Source: Robbsia betulipollinis (GTDB lineage Bacteria > Pseudomonadota > Gammaproteobacteria > Burkholderiales > Burkholderiaceae). From it: a stretch of DNA of 64,000 nt. The stretch lies in NCBI RefSeq assembly GCF_026624755.1, contig NZ_JAPMXC010000003.1, positions 1 through 64,000 of the forward strand, in the 5' to 3' direction. A model generated the notes under the pieces. That model saw only the letters and a list, made by a program, of their open reading frames with translations, did not search any database and was not told the DNA's origin. The position numbers were made by a program, and so were the translations under genes. Shown here piece by piece: positions 35,655 through 43,751 of this stretch. The first letter of the stretch is position 1. Each line of letters starts with the position of its first letter.

Positions 35655-36806
35655 TTATTTGCCGAGAAGTTCCCGCAGCGCGCCGCCCAGACCGCGGGAC
35701 GTATCGCCGACGCCGCGGGCGATGCCCTCCGCGCCGACGCCCAGCGCTTTGGCGATGCCGGCGGCGAGGCGGGTGGAGAGGTCGCCTTCGAGCGAGAATG
35801 TCGGATCGGACAGATCGCCTTGCAGGGAAAAGTCGAAAGCGATTCTGCCCTGACGGTCCTGCAGGGCGGCAAGGGCGGCATCGCGCGGCAACGTCGTCAG
35901 CGCCGCGAGGGGGCCGGTGGCCGGGGCAAGCTGCAAATGGGTGAGCGTGACCCGGCCATCGGCATGCAGTTGATGGGACTGCACGAGCGAATGCACGTCG
36001 ACGCCCACCAGCCCGCTCTGGATGAAGGCGGCCCGGCCCTTCTGAATGTAGGGGCGCAGCGCCTGCACATCGACTTGCGAGAAACGCATGGCGAGGTCGG
36101 AGCGCTGGTCGTGGAAGGCGATCCAGCCATCGATGCGCACGGGGCCGCTTTGTTGCGGGCCCACGATGCGCGCGGCGAGTGCGATTTGCGTGGCGTTGGC
36201 GAGTTCGGGGAAATGCAGGGGACCGAGCGTGGCGTCCAGCGCGTCGATGCGCACCCGCGCCGCGGGCTGGGAGACTACGCCGTCGAAGAAATCGAGCGCG
36301 CCGTTATGGAAAACGATGTTGCCGATATCGACCTTGTAGGGCGTTGCGGACGCGGTGCGCGCGCCATTGCGCACGTTCGCGTTGCCAGCGGTTTCTTCCG
36401 GATGCGTGGCTTGTGCCGTGTTCGTCGGGTTGTCGGAGGCCGCGCGCATGCCGGGCAGCAAGGCGATGCCGTGCTCGCGAGAACGCACGATCGACAGATA
36501 GGCGCCGTCGAGCACGGCGCGTCGGATCGCGACCCGATGCGACAGCAGTTCCCAGAGCGCCGGTTCGAGGACGACGCGCTGCGCGCGCAGCGCGTAGGGG
36601 GCAGGCCAGCCGGCGGGCGCGCCGATGACCACCTGATCGAGGGTGATGCGCGAGAATCCCACGTCGATGCGCTCGGCGTGACCCGTGGGGCCCAGCAGCC
36701 GGATCACCTCGCCGCGCAGCGCGCGCGCCGCGAGGTGCGCGGTCAGTGCTCCGCCCATCGCCAGGACGGCCAGCGCGAGCGCCGCGACGGTCAGTGCGCG
36801 CCGCAT
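35655..36806 (-). CDS. AsmA/DUF748-like envelope protein
   Basis: A 383-residue protein with an N-terminal membrane anchor or signal (VAALALAVLAMGGALTAHLAARAL) and a periplasmic beta-rich region with repeated short AsmA-like segments (VDIGNIVFHNGALDFFDG, LAMRFSQVDVQALRPYI). AsmA-like proteins form grooves that help move lipids between membranes; the role here is inferred from that. The C-terminus ends in a Gly-rich helix. A GTG at 36836 would add ten residues; the ATG at 36806 better matches a signal sequence. Confidence 0.7.
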   Translation of the reverse strand: MRRALTVAALALAVLAMGGALTAHLAARALRGEVIRLLGPTGHAERIDVGFSRITLDQVVIGAPAGWPAPYALRAQRVVLEPALWELLSHRVAIRRAVLDGAYLSIVRSREHGIALLPGMRAASDNPTNTAQATHPEETAGNANVRNGARTASATPYKVDIGNIVFHNGALDFFDGVVSQPAARVRIDALDATLGPLHFPELANATQIALAARIVGPQQSGPVRIDGWIAFHDQRSDLAMRFSQVDVQALRPYIQKGRAAFIQSGLVGVDVHSLVQSHQLHADGRVTLTHLQLAPATGPLAALTTLPRDAALAALQDRQGRIAFDFSLQGDLSDPTFSLEGDLSTRLAAGIAKALGVGAEGIARGVGDTSRGLGGALRELLGK

Positions 36807-36864
36807 GCGGGATCGATTACGCAGAGGCCCGGACACGGGGGCGCGGCGGCGCGAACGCGGGGCG

Positions 36865-38532
36865 TCAGCGCGTGATCGGCCGGTAGCGCAGGCGTTTCGG
36901 CCGCGCGGCTTCCTCGCCCAGACGCACGCGTCGGTCGGCCTCGTATTCCTGATAGTTGCCGTTGAAGAACACGACCTGCGAATCGCCTTCGAACGCGAGG
37001 ATATGCGTCGCGATCCGGTCGAGGAACCAGCGGTCGTGGGAAATCACCATCACGCAGCCGGCGAACTCGAGCAGCGCGTCTTCCAGCGCCCGCAAGGTTT
37101 CGACGTCCAGGTCGTTCGACGGTTCGTCGAGCAGCAGCACGTTGCCGCCCGCGGACAGCGTCTTCGCCAGATGCAGACGTCCGCGTTCGCCGCCGGACAG
37201 GTTCGAGACCTTTTTCTGCTGGTCGCCCCCCTTGAAGTTGAAACGGCCGAGGTAGGCGCGCGACGGTGTTTCGTAGCGGCCGACCGTCAGCAGGTCCGAA
37301 CCGTCGGCGATCGCCTCGAACACGGTCTTGTCGCCCTCGAGCGAATCCCGGCTCTGGCCAACGTGCGCGAGCTTCACCGTCGGCCCGATCTTCACCGCGC
37401 CGCTGTCCGGCGTTTCCATGCCGGCGATCATGCGGAACAGCGTCGACTTGCCCGCGCCGTTCGGACCGATCACGCCCACGATCGCGCCCGGCGGCAGCGT
37501 GAAGCTGAGGTTGTCGATCAGCAGGCGGTCGCCATAGGCCTTGCTCACGCCGTCGAAGGTGATGACTTCGTTGCCGAGGCGCTCGGCCACGGGAATGAAG
37601 ATTTCCTGTGTTTCGTTGCGTTTCTGGTATTCCTGGCTGTTCAGCTCGTCGAAGCGGGCCAGGCGTGCCTTCGATTTCGCCTGACGGCCCTTCGGGTTCT
37701 GGCGGACCCACTCCAGTTCCTGCTTGATGGCCTTGCGGCGCGCGGATTCCGACGACTCTTCCTGCGTCAGGCGCGCTTCCTTCTGGTCGAGCCAGCTGCT
37801 GTAGTTGCCCTTCCAGGGGATCCCATGTCCACGGTCGAGTTCCAGGATCCACTCGGCGGCGTTGTCCAGGAAGTAGCGGTCGTGGGTCACGGCCACGACC
37901 GTACCCGGGAAACGCGTGAGGAACTGCTCCAGCCAGTCGACCGATTCGGCATCGAGGTGGTTGGTCGGTTCGTCGAGCAGCAGCATGTCCGGCTTCGACA
38001 GCAGCAACTGGCATAGCGCCACGCGGCGCTTCTCGCCTCCCGACAGATTGCCGATCTTGGCGTCCCAGGGCGGCAGACGCAGCGCATCGGCGGCCACTTC
38101 GAGTTGCTGCTCGGGGTTCGCGCCGTCCGAGGCGGCGATGATCGCCTCGTATTTCGCCTGTTCCGCTGCGAGCGCATCGAAGTCCGCGTCCGGCTCGGCG
38201 TAGGCCGCGTAGATCGCATCGAGCTTCTGCTGCGCGGTGAAAATCTCGCCCAGCCCCTGTTCGACCGCCTGACGGACCGTCTGCCCGGCATCGAGCAGCG
38301 GTTCCTGCTGCAGATAACCGATCGTCAGATTGGGCATCGGCGTCGCCTCGCCCTCGATTTCGCGATCGGTGCCCGCCATGATCTTCAACAGCGTGGATTT
38401 TCCCGAACCGTTCAGGCCGAGCACGCCGATCTTCGCCCCAGGAAAGAAGGAGAGGGAAATATCCTTGAGAATCTGGCGCTTGGGCGGGACGATCTTGCCC
38501 ACGCGATTCATCGTGAAAACGTACTGTGCCAT
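36865..38532 (-). CDS. ettA: Energy-dependent translational throttle protein
   Basis: A 555-residue ABC-F protein with two ATPase domains. The first has GLNGSGKSTLLKIMAG and LSGGEKRRVALCQLLLSKPDMLLLDEPTNHLD; the second has GPNGAGKSTLFRMIAG and LSGGERGRLHLAKTL. The linker (about 245-320) has the arm and charged helix that reach the ribosomal E site. It starts MAQYVFTMNRVGKIVPPKRQ, the EttA N-terminus. EttA gates entry of the 70S initiation complex into elongation according to ATP/ADP. Confidence 0.96.
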   Translation of the reverse strand: MAQYVFTMNRVGKIVPPKRQILKDISLSFFPGAKIGVLGLNGSGKSTLLKIMAGTDREIEGEATPMPNLTIGYLQQEPLLDAGQTVRQAVEQGLGEIFTAQQKLDAIYAAYAEPDADFDALAAEQAKYEAIIAASDGANPEQQLEVAADALRLPPWDAKIGNLSGGEKRRVALCQLLLSKPDMLLLDEPTNHLDAESVDWLEQFLTRFPGTVVAVTHDRYFLDNAAEWILELDRGHGIPWKGNYSSWLDQKEARLTQEESSESARRKAIKQELEWVRQNPKGRQAKSKARLARFDELNSQEYQKRNETQEIFIPVAERLGNEVITFDGVSKAYGDRLLIDNLSFTLPPGAIVGVIGPNGAGKSTLFRMIAGMETPDSGAVKIGPTVKLAHVGQSRDSLEGDKTVFEAIADGSDLLTVGRYETPSRAYLGRFNFKGGDQQKKVSNLSGGERGRLHLAKTLSAGGNVLLLDEPSNDLDVETLRALEDALLEFAGCVMVISHDRWFLDRIATHILAFEGDSQVVFFNGNYQEYEADRRVRLGEEAARPKRLRYRPITR

Positions 38533-38674
38533 GGAAAACCGGTAGGAAGGCGGCCGCGCGGGCCGCGTTGCAAAGAGTCGCCCGTGGCGCGTTCCGGTGC
38601 GCAGGACGAGCGACGACAGGCCGATTTTACGGCATCGGCGCGCCGCCGACGACCTTCCATTCGGTCAGGAGCGG

Positions 38675-38935
38675 CTATTGGGCATCCGACGGACATTGCA
38701 GGTTGCAGCCGCTCGGATCGCCGTTGTCCGCGCGTTTGCGCGCCGCGCTGCGGCCATGCTGGTATTTGACATCCGGCGCGGACGCCGCGAACGGCATCTG
38801 CGGATGCTCGTTCAACTGGAAGCTGTCGCCGAGAATGCCGCCCGGCACTCCCGGCGCGTTCTGCGCGAAAGCCAGGGAGCCGGGCAGGGCGGTGCTGACG
38901 AGGGCAGCGGCAAGGACGACGCGAAGAAAAGTCAT
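38675..38935 (-). CDS. Small exported hypothetical protein
   Basis: An 86-residue product with a clear signal peptide (FLRVVLAAALVSTALPGSLAFAQ, cut near residue 25) and a short polar mature part holding two cysteines (CNLQC near the end) that could form a disulfide. I do not recognise a family. It lies between ettA and the glycosyltransferase pair. Confidence 0.6.
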   Translation of the reverse strand: MTFLRVVLAAALVSTALPGSLAFAQNAPGVPGGILGDSFQLNEHPQMPFAASAPDVKYQHGRSAARKRADNGDPSGCNLQCPSDAQ

Positions 38936-39172
38936 GACGGAATCACGTTGAAGACGGATCCGTCAATGTAACGCAACTTGCGCCCGGCGGGCGGCCCGTC
39001 CCGTGTATCCTGCAGCACGTGGTAAGAAAAGGAAGGGCGTCGGTAACCTGAAGCCGCCCGCGGCACCGTAACCTTGGAAGGAAATGTCGTCGCACGGCGG
39101 TCGCCGGACGACCGGCGTGCACGCGGCGGGTCGGCGCGGATCGGTAGGCCGTATGGTGGGTGAGGAGGCAAG

Positions 39173-40087
39173 ATGGTCGAAACCACGCCGGTATTCCGGC
39201 AAGTAGCAGTAATACTTTCGCCGGCACTGGGCGATTCGCTGCTCCTGGTCACGGTTGCCCACAATCTGCAGCTCAATGGTGCGCGCGTCACGGTGTTCGG
39301 TCAGCAGGGCTATCTGCTGCGGCACTGGTTGCCGGCGCTGCGGGTCAGGCCCGCGCTCGATGCCCCTGCGGCGAAGCTGATCGAGGTCCTCGCGGAATTC
39401 GACGCCGTGCTGCAATTGCATGACGACAAGCCGTTCGCGAACCTGACCGAGTGCCATCCCCGCGTCATCCTGCTCGCGCATGTCTTCCGGTCGGCCGCGC
39501 CGTATTCGATGGTCGACCGGCTCGTCGAATTTTGCCGCGATGAACTGAAACTGCCGCGCGTCGGGCGCAGCAATGGGTTGACCCCGCCGACCCGCCTGCA
39601 GCATCGCCGATACCGGATGCGCGTCGCGATCCACCCGACGGCGAGCACGGCCGACAAATGCTGGCTGGCCCCCCGTTTCCTGCGTCTCGGCCTGATGCTG
39701 CGCAAATGCGGATTCGATCCCCAGTTCGTTGTCGCGGGCGAGGAACGGTCGGCTTGGGCATCGGTCGAGGCCGCGGGCATGATGATGCCGGATCTCGGTT
39801 CGGTCGATAAGCTGGCGGGCTGGCTTTACGAGTCGGGCTGGTTCATCGGCAACGATTCCGGCGTCGGACATCTGGCGTCGAACCTGCAGATCCCCACCTT
39901 GTCGCTGTTCATGCGCCGCGGCATCGCACGGACCTGGCGCCCGGGCTGGGGGGCGGGCGACGTGCTGGTCGGCGGCGCCTTTCTCCCTAGCGGCCGCCTC
40001 AAGGAACGCTACTGGAAATACATGCTCTCGGTGGGGCGCGTGCTGCGTGCGTTCCACCGTCTGCGACTGGAGACGCCCTTGCGATGA
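39173..40087 (+). CDS. Glycosyltransferase family 9 (heptosyltransferase-like) protein, first copy
   Basis: A 304-residue GT-B fold protein. The N-terminal half opens VAVILSPALGDSLLLVTVAHNLQLNG. The C-terminal half holds the GT9 signature GWFIGNDSGVGHLASNLQIPTLSLF. GT9 enzymes transfer heptose or related sugars to lipopolysaccharide core. The classical catalytic Asp and Lys positions cannot be checked without alignment. It overlaps the second copy by four bases (ATGA), and the two are about 40-45% alike by eye, so they arose by duplication. Confidence 0.8.
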   Translation: MVETTPVFRQVAVILSPALGDSLLLVTVAHNLQLNGARVTVFGQQGYLLRHWLPALRVRPALDAPAAKLIEVLAEFDAVLQLHDDKPFANLTECHPRVILLAHVFRSAAPYSMVDRLVEFCRDELKLPRVGRSNGLTPPTRLQHRRYRMRVAIHPTASTADKCWLAPRFLRLGLMLRKCGFDPQFVVAGEERSAWASVEAAGMMMPDLGSVDKLAGWLYESGWFIGNDSGVGHLASNLQIPTLSLFMRRGIARTWRPGWGAGDVLVGGAFLPSGRLKERYWKYMLSVGRVLRAFHRLRLETPLR

Positions 40088-41109
40088 GGACCGACGCGAC
40101 CCCCCTGGCGCCGCATTTTCCGACCCCGACCCCGACATCGTCCGTGCCGTCGCCTGTCGCGGCGCCCGTGCAATCGCCGTCCGCCGCGCTGGGGCGGGTG
40201 GCATTCGTGATGTCCCACGCCCTTGGGGATTCGCTGGTCTCGATGGTGATCGTCGACAACCTGCGGCGCAACGGCGTCGATGTCGAGGTCTTCGGCTCTA
40301 CCGCGCATGTGCTGAGGGAATGGTTCCCCGACGTGCGCATCGCGCCCCTGCCGCCTCCCGCGGCATTGCGCGCGCGTCTGGCGGCATTTCACACCGTGAT
40401 CCAGATGCAGCATGACCAGCCGGTGGCGGATCTGACGGCCCTGCATCCGCGCGTGCGGACGTTGCACGACGTCGAGTTCGGCCATCGACGCGGCTGCATG
40501 GCCGAGCGTTTCGCGGACTTCTGTCGTAACGAACTCGGCCTCGCGGATGTCGATCTCGACAATGGCATGCGCGCGCCCGCGGGGTTGCAGCATCGTCGCC
40601 ACGCGCAGCGGATCGTGATTCATCCGGAGGCCAGCACCGACGACAAGCGGTGGTCCGCGCACCGCTTCATCCGGCTCGCGCATCGCCTGCGCGAGCGCGG
40701 CTTCGAAGTGTATTTCGTGATCGCGCCGCATGAACGCGAGCGCTGGCCGGATCTCGACGCGCACCGGATCTCCGCGCCGCATTTCGCCGATCTGCACCTG
40801 CTGGCATGCTGGGTGTACGAGTCGGGCTGGTTCATCGGCAACGATTCGGGCGTCGGGCATCTCGCGTCGAATCTCGGCATTCCGACGATCAGCCTGTTTC
40901 GCCGGCGCGGCGTCGCCCAGCGCTGGCGTCCCGCCTGGGGCGAGACGCGGGTGGTGCTGTCCTGGCAGTGGGTGCCGACCGCCCGCCTGAAGGAGATTTT
41001 CTGGCGCGAAACGCTGACGTGCGCGCGCGTGCTGGCGGTGTTCTCGGCGCTGGCGGGACGCGAGGCCGCCAGGGGGCGCGCGAGTGGGTCGCTTTCGGTC
41101 AGACGTTGA
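40084..41109 (+). CDS. Glycosyltransferase family 9 protein, second copy
   Basis: A 341-residue paralogue of the preceding gene. A Pro/Thr/Ser-rich N-terminal extension (about 1-35) precedes VAFVMSHALGDSLVSMVIVDNLRRNG; the C-terminal signature GWFIGNDSGVGHLASNLGIPTISLF is intact. Its stop codon (41107-41109) lies inside the left attachment-like repeat of the integrated element, so before insertion this gene overlapped the ychF end tail to tail. Confidence 0.8.
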   Translation: MRTDATPLAPHFPTPTPTSSVPSPVAAPVQSPSAALGRVAFVMSHALGDSLVSMVIVDNLRRNGVDVEVFGSTAHVLREWFPDVRIAPLPPPAALRARLAAFHTVIQMQHDQPVADLTALHPRVRTLHDVEFGHRRGCMAERFADFCRNELGLADVDLDNGMRAPAGLQHRRHAQRIVIHPEASTDDKRWSAHRFIRLAHRLRERGFEVYFVIAPHERERWPDLDAHRISAPHFADLHLLACWVYESGWFIGNDSGVGHLASNLGIPTISLFRRRGVAQRWRPAWGETRVVLSWQWVPTARLKEIFWRETLTCARVLAVFSALAGREAARGRASGSLSVRR

Positions 41110-41120
41110 ACCGTAAATTT
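41101..41120. repeat. Candidate attL, partial copy of the ychF 3' end
   Basis: AGACGTTGAAC followed by nine bases matches 51707-51726 in 17 of 20 positions, including an unbroken 11 bases. The repeat begins at the last codons of the second glycosyltransferase gene. It is the reverse complement of the ychF terminal codons for Asn-Phe-Leu-Phe-Asn-Val. Confidence 0.65.
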
Positions 41121-41171
41121 CGTCGTTTTTCCATGATGGGCATGGGGTAGGGCGATGGTCGTCGCAGATCG

Positions 41172-41190
41172 TACCCGGTTTCATACCCGG
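41172..41190. repeat. Left-end TACCCGG doublet, candidate integrase arm sites
   Basis: Two TACCCGG words start 12 bases apart (41172 and 41184). The right end of the element carries the same doublet with the same spacing (51569 and 51581). A short C-run/G-run hairpin follows at 41221-41237. Otherwise 41121-41296 contains no gene I can support. Confidence 0.6.
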
Positions 41191-41296
41191 TTTCGCCGAC
41201 GCAAGCAAGCCTGAGCGCTCCTCCCCCGCTGGGGGGGAAGACTTCCGCCAACGATGGAAGTCACTATCTCGGTCACAGTTGGCGCCGGCTGCGTGG

Positions 41297-41503
41297 TCAA
41301 GACGACCATCCAGGGGGGTGATCGGCGCAAAACTGCGCCGATCTATTTCCGAGGCCTTCCAGCATCCCGTCGATGTCTCGCAGAACGTCCTTATGCTGCT
41401 TACCCGTCAACTCAGCAATTTCCCGACTCGACATCGTTTGCCGGTCGCCGTTGGGCGGTGCTGCCGCGTTGACAGCGCGCGGCGATGCGGCAACAGAGCG
41501 CAT
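41297..41503 (-). pseudogene. Truncated Rha-family phage regulatory protein
   Basis: The first 50 residues carry the Rha N-terminal pattern TMSSREIAELTGKQHKDVLRDID, after which the frame ends at residue 68 with no recognisable continuation. Intact Rha-like proteins continue for over 150 residues. This is most likely a remnant. It sits near the left end of the element. Confidence 0.6.
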
Positions 41504-41595
41504 CCAGCGGGCCGCCGGGTAAACGCCACTCGTAAGTCGTATGCTCCGCCTCTACATTGGCATCGCAGGGCAAATCCACTCCAGGGGCAGAGATC

Positions 41596-41736
41596 ATGAC
41601 CACGAGCAAGAAAGATGGGTCGCTTTCCAGCAAGCAGTTATCCAACCCGAAAAGCACTCCGGCCCAAAAGTCGGTCGCGGGCTCGGATTTGAGTCAGACC
41701 AAAAAGACGCCATCGCCACCGCCGAAGAAAAAGTAG
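41596..41736 (+). CDS. Small Lys/Ser/Pro-rich protein
   Basis: A 46-residue frame with AGGGGCAGAG just upstream of the ATG. The product is Lys/Ser-rich with a segment LSNPKSTPAQKSVAGS and a Pro/Lys tail. From memory, short proteins with an NPxxxxxQKSxAGSxLSQ pattern recur in bacterial accessory regions, which is why I list it. It is the only plus-strand gene I propose in the element. Function unknown. Confidence 0.4.
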   Translation: MTTSKKDGSLSSKQLSNPKSTPAQKSVAGSDLSQTKKTPSPPPKKK

Positions 41737-41747
41737 GCGATTCCTGT

Positions 41748-41948
41748 GGTAACCAGCGTGGTAACTGGTAACCGCGCAGGCCCGCAGATAGGGCGGTTTC
41801 CGTGGAAACAAGGTGGAAACTGGAAACAAGGCAGGGCCGCGATTGGGGCCGTTTCCGTACGAACCTGAGTGCGAACCTCCCCGGTGCGAACCAAGCGGGA
41901 CGGGCTGGAACCATGGATACCAGAGTGGATACCGACCTCTTGGATACC
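41748..41948. repeat. Array of four different word families, each three times
   Basis: Four words occur in strict order, three copies each: GGTAAC (41748, 41760, 41767), GGAAAC (41804, 41815, 41822), CGAACC (41860, 41872, 41887) and GGATACC (41915, 41927, 41942). The first two copies of each family start 11-12 bases apart, and the third follows after 7 or 15. The spacing matches the TACCCGG doublets at the element ends. I read this as stacked integrase arm-type sites of different specificities. The region 41737-42085 otherwise contains no gene I trust. Confidence 0.7.
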
Positions 41949-42085
41949 AGCGCCTCAGCCTTGACGGCAACTTTTACCTGATCTTCGCCTAACTCGACGT
42001 AGAGCTTTGCTGGGCGGGCGTTCCGCGCCATTCTTCGGCTGCTTTCCGTAAGGGCCCTGTAGTAGTTCCGTAAAGGTGGGGTCAA

Positions 42086-42346
42086 TCAAGCAGTGCCCAC
42101 GCCGGCCTTTCGCACCAGACGCCGGACCGCCGCCTGCTGAGCCTCATTCAGCCGCGCGAGGGTCTGTTGCGCCTGGAACAGTTGAAATGCCAGATCGCGG
42201 ATTTTCTCTGGCGATGCACCGGTGCGACTGAACCGTTCCCGCAGCGTCGATTCGTTTACGCCGAACTTGCGGGCGAGGGATCGAACGGACTCCCCGCCTA
42301 CGGCCCGACAAAGCGCTTCATGCACCTGGATCTCGGTAATTTTCAT
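42086..42346 (-). CDS. Small helix-turn-helix phage protein
   Basis: An 86-residue protein with a resolvase/homeodomain-like helix-turn-helix: AVGGESVRSLARKFGVNESTLRERF (about 15-40). The C-terminal half is a charged helix. Such proteins in phages include small terminase subunits and regulators; nothing allows a choice here. It lies 43 bases downstream of the tail-hub-like gene. Confidence 0.6.
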   Translation of the reverse strand: MKITEIQVHEALCRAVGGESVRSLARKFGVNESTLRERFSRTGASPEKIRDLAFQLFQAQQTLARLNEAQQAAVRRLVRKAGVGTA

Positions 42347-42389
42347 AGTCTTTTCTGCGGGGTTTTGCGGGGGTTGGGATGGTCAGACG

Positions 42390-43340
42390 TCAGCCCGGGA
42401 CTGCCACCGATTCGGACGCCGTGGCCGAGATGTCCACGGCCAGGCACGTGATGTCCGTGTACCATTCCTGCCCTCGGGTGTCCCCGGTGTGCTCAGCGAC
42501 CAGCACGCGATAGAAACCTTCCTTGGTCGTCGGCGCCGAGACGTTGAGTCCCTGGTATCTGAAGCCCTGCTGTTGGACCGTAAGCGTGTTGATGTCGCCT
42601 TGCTCGATTTTGATCAGGCATCCGACCTCGATCAGTGGGTTCATGAGGCACCTGACGGAGACGCCATTCTGATTCGCGGTCGGGATACCAATCATCCCCG
42701 TGGTCGATGAGATAACGACTGCCTCGCGCTGCCGATACCCTCTGACCGGCACGAGTACGAGTTTTTCGTTTTGGATTGACCAGCGAAAACCGTTTTTTTG
42801 GGCCCAGTCCCGCATGTGGCTGCGCGCCATACCGAACAGGACCTTCCCGCGCGCCAGTGTTTCGGGAGGGATGACTCCAACGAATTTATCCAAATCCTCT
42901 GCCTTATCGACGCCTTGCTTCACAAAAGCATTGGTCATGGCGTTCATGATGTCTTGCGCTGACGCGCCGGCCGCCAAGGTCGTGTTGCACACGGAAAAGT
43001 TATAGGCTTCATCCCCGTCCCCCGCGCCGATCCTGAGGAATGTGTCCGTCGAGTTTTCTTTGCCTCGCTCGGTCCATTTAACATTCCCGACAAAGAGGGT
43101 GCCGTACGAACCATTCTCGTACCCGGCCTGGAGGGTGATATTCGAATACTCGCCCCCGACCTTGTTCGAAGTCTGGGCCGACAAATTGTAGATGGTGGCA
43201 ACCAAGGTATTCGGGGACTCTGTGTCTCCTCGCCTTACCTCGAATCTGACCCGGAAATTGCCCAGATCGATCCCTCTGCCGTTTTGATCCGCCGCGACCA
43301 AACTCAGCTTCCGTATCCACTGCGAGTTACTGGCTGCCAT
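42390..43340 (-). CDS. Phage baseplate/tail hub-like protein
   Basis: A 316-residue protein with a Mu gp44/gpD-type hub appearance: an N-terminal beta domain that begins with a short WIRKLSLVAADQNGRGIDLGNFRVRFEV strand pattern, the NTLVATIYNLS segment typical of tail hub proteins, a middle helical part (AQDIMNAMTNAFVKQG) and a C-terminal OB-like domain with VRCLMNPLIEVGCLIKIEQ. It would sit at the tip of a contractile or flexible tail. No other tail gene is present, so this is a leftover or was acquired alone. It overlaps the upstream small gene by 14 bases. Confidence 0.6.
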   Translation of the reverse strand: MAASNSQWIRKLSLVAADQNGRGIDLGNFRVRFEVRRGDTESPNTLVATIYNLSAQTSNKVGGEYSNITLQAGYENGSYGTLFVGNVKWTERGKENSTDTFLRIGAGDGDEAYNFSVCNTTLAAGASAQDIMNAMTNAFVKQGVDKAEDLDKFVGVIPPETLARGKVLFGMARSHMRDWAQKNGFRWSIQNEKLVLVPVRGYRQREAVVISSTTGMIGIPTANQNGVSVRCLMNPLIEVGCLIKIEQGDINTLTVQQQGFRYQGLNVSAPTTKEGFYRVLVAEHTGDTRGQEWYTDITCLAVDISATASESVAVPG

Positions 43341-43524
43341 GATTCCTGTCCTCCGTTATCCACTTCGGCAAGGCTTCTACCAAGTCGCCATCGCGGTGCA
43401 TGATGACTTCGACGTGGTCAGGGACAAGGCGTCGAACGGCTGCCATCAAGTCTCCAGCTTCTGACTGCGTCAACCGCGTGCCGTGGATGGCCCCGGTTGG
43501 GTCGGAAACAGTCCATCCTTTCAT
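43327..43524 (-). CDS. Small hypothetical phage protein
   Basis: A 65-residue product with no family I recognise. It has a strand-helix look (MKGWTVSDPTGAIHGTRL, then AGDLMAAVRRLVPDHVEVIMHRDG). Its ATG overlaps the upstream stop by four bases and its end overlaps the hub-like gene, which supports its being translated. Confidence 0.55.
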   Translation of the reverse strand: MKGWTVSDPTGAIHGTRLTQSEAGDLMAAVRRLVPDHVEVIMHRDGDLVEALPKWITEDRNHGSQ

Positions 43525-43751
43525 GACCGAGCCCCCGTCTTTTCTTTACCGCGCGCCCAGAACCGGCGATGCACCTCATTGATGTCGTCCCAAGCCGATG
43601 CGGCAGGCTTTGCTTCGCGCCGGCCGGCATCGTCCGTCGTGGCGGCCGCTGGGCGCGACCGGGGGGAGTACGCGGCCACCACCGGGGTAGCCAAGGGCCC
43701 CGTGCTCAGGGAGCCTTTCATCGGCGCATCGCGCGTGTAAATCCGGATCAT
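43521..43751 (-). CDS. Small hypothetical phage protein
   Basis: A 76-residue product, mostly Ala/Pro/Arg-rich and probably disordered, ending in a helix (WDDINEVHRRFWARGKEK). It is coupled on both sides by ATGA overlaps. No function can be proposed. Confidence 0.5.
   Translation of the reverse strand: MIRIYTRDAPMKGSLSTGPLATPVVAAYSPRSRPAAATTDDAGRREAKPAASAWDDINEVHRRFWARGKEKTGARS

Noticed and set aside
41254-41472. A 72-codon plus-strand frame near the left end of the element
   Set aside because: No ribosome site, no protein-like composition, and it overlaps the recognisable Rha remnant on the other strand.
41748-41948. CRISPR-like interpretation of the repeat array
   Set aside because: The repeats are only 6-7 bases, change identity block by block, and have no constant spacer length or cas genes nearby.
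41594-42085. A 163-codon minus-strand frame across the repeat array
   Set aside because: Its translation is dominated by the repeated words and looks arbitrary (Trp/Ser/Pro-rich at the end). Only the first 40 residues look protein-like. I treat the region as repeat, not gene, with some doubt.
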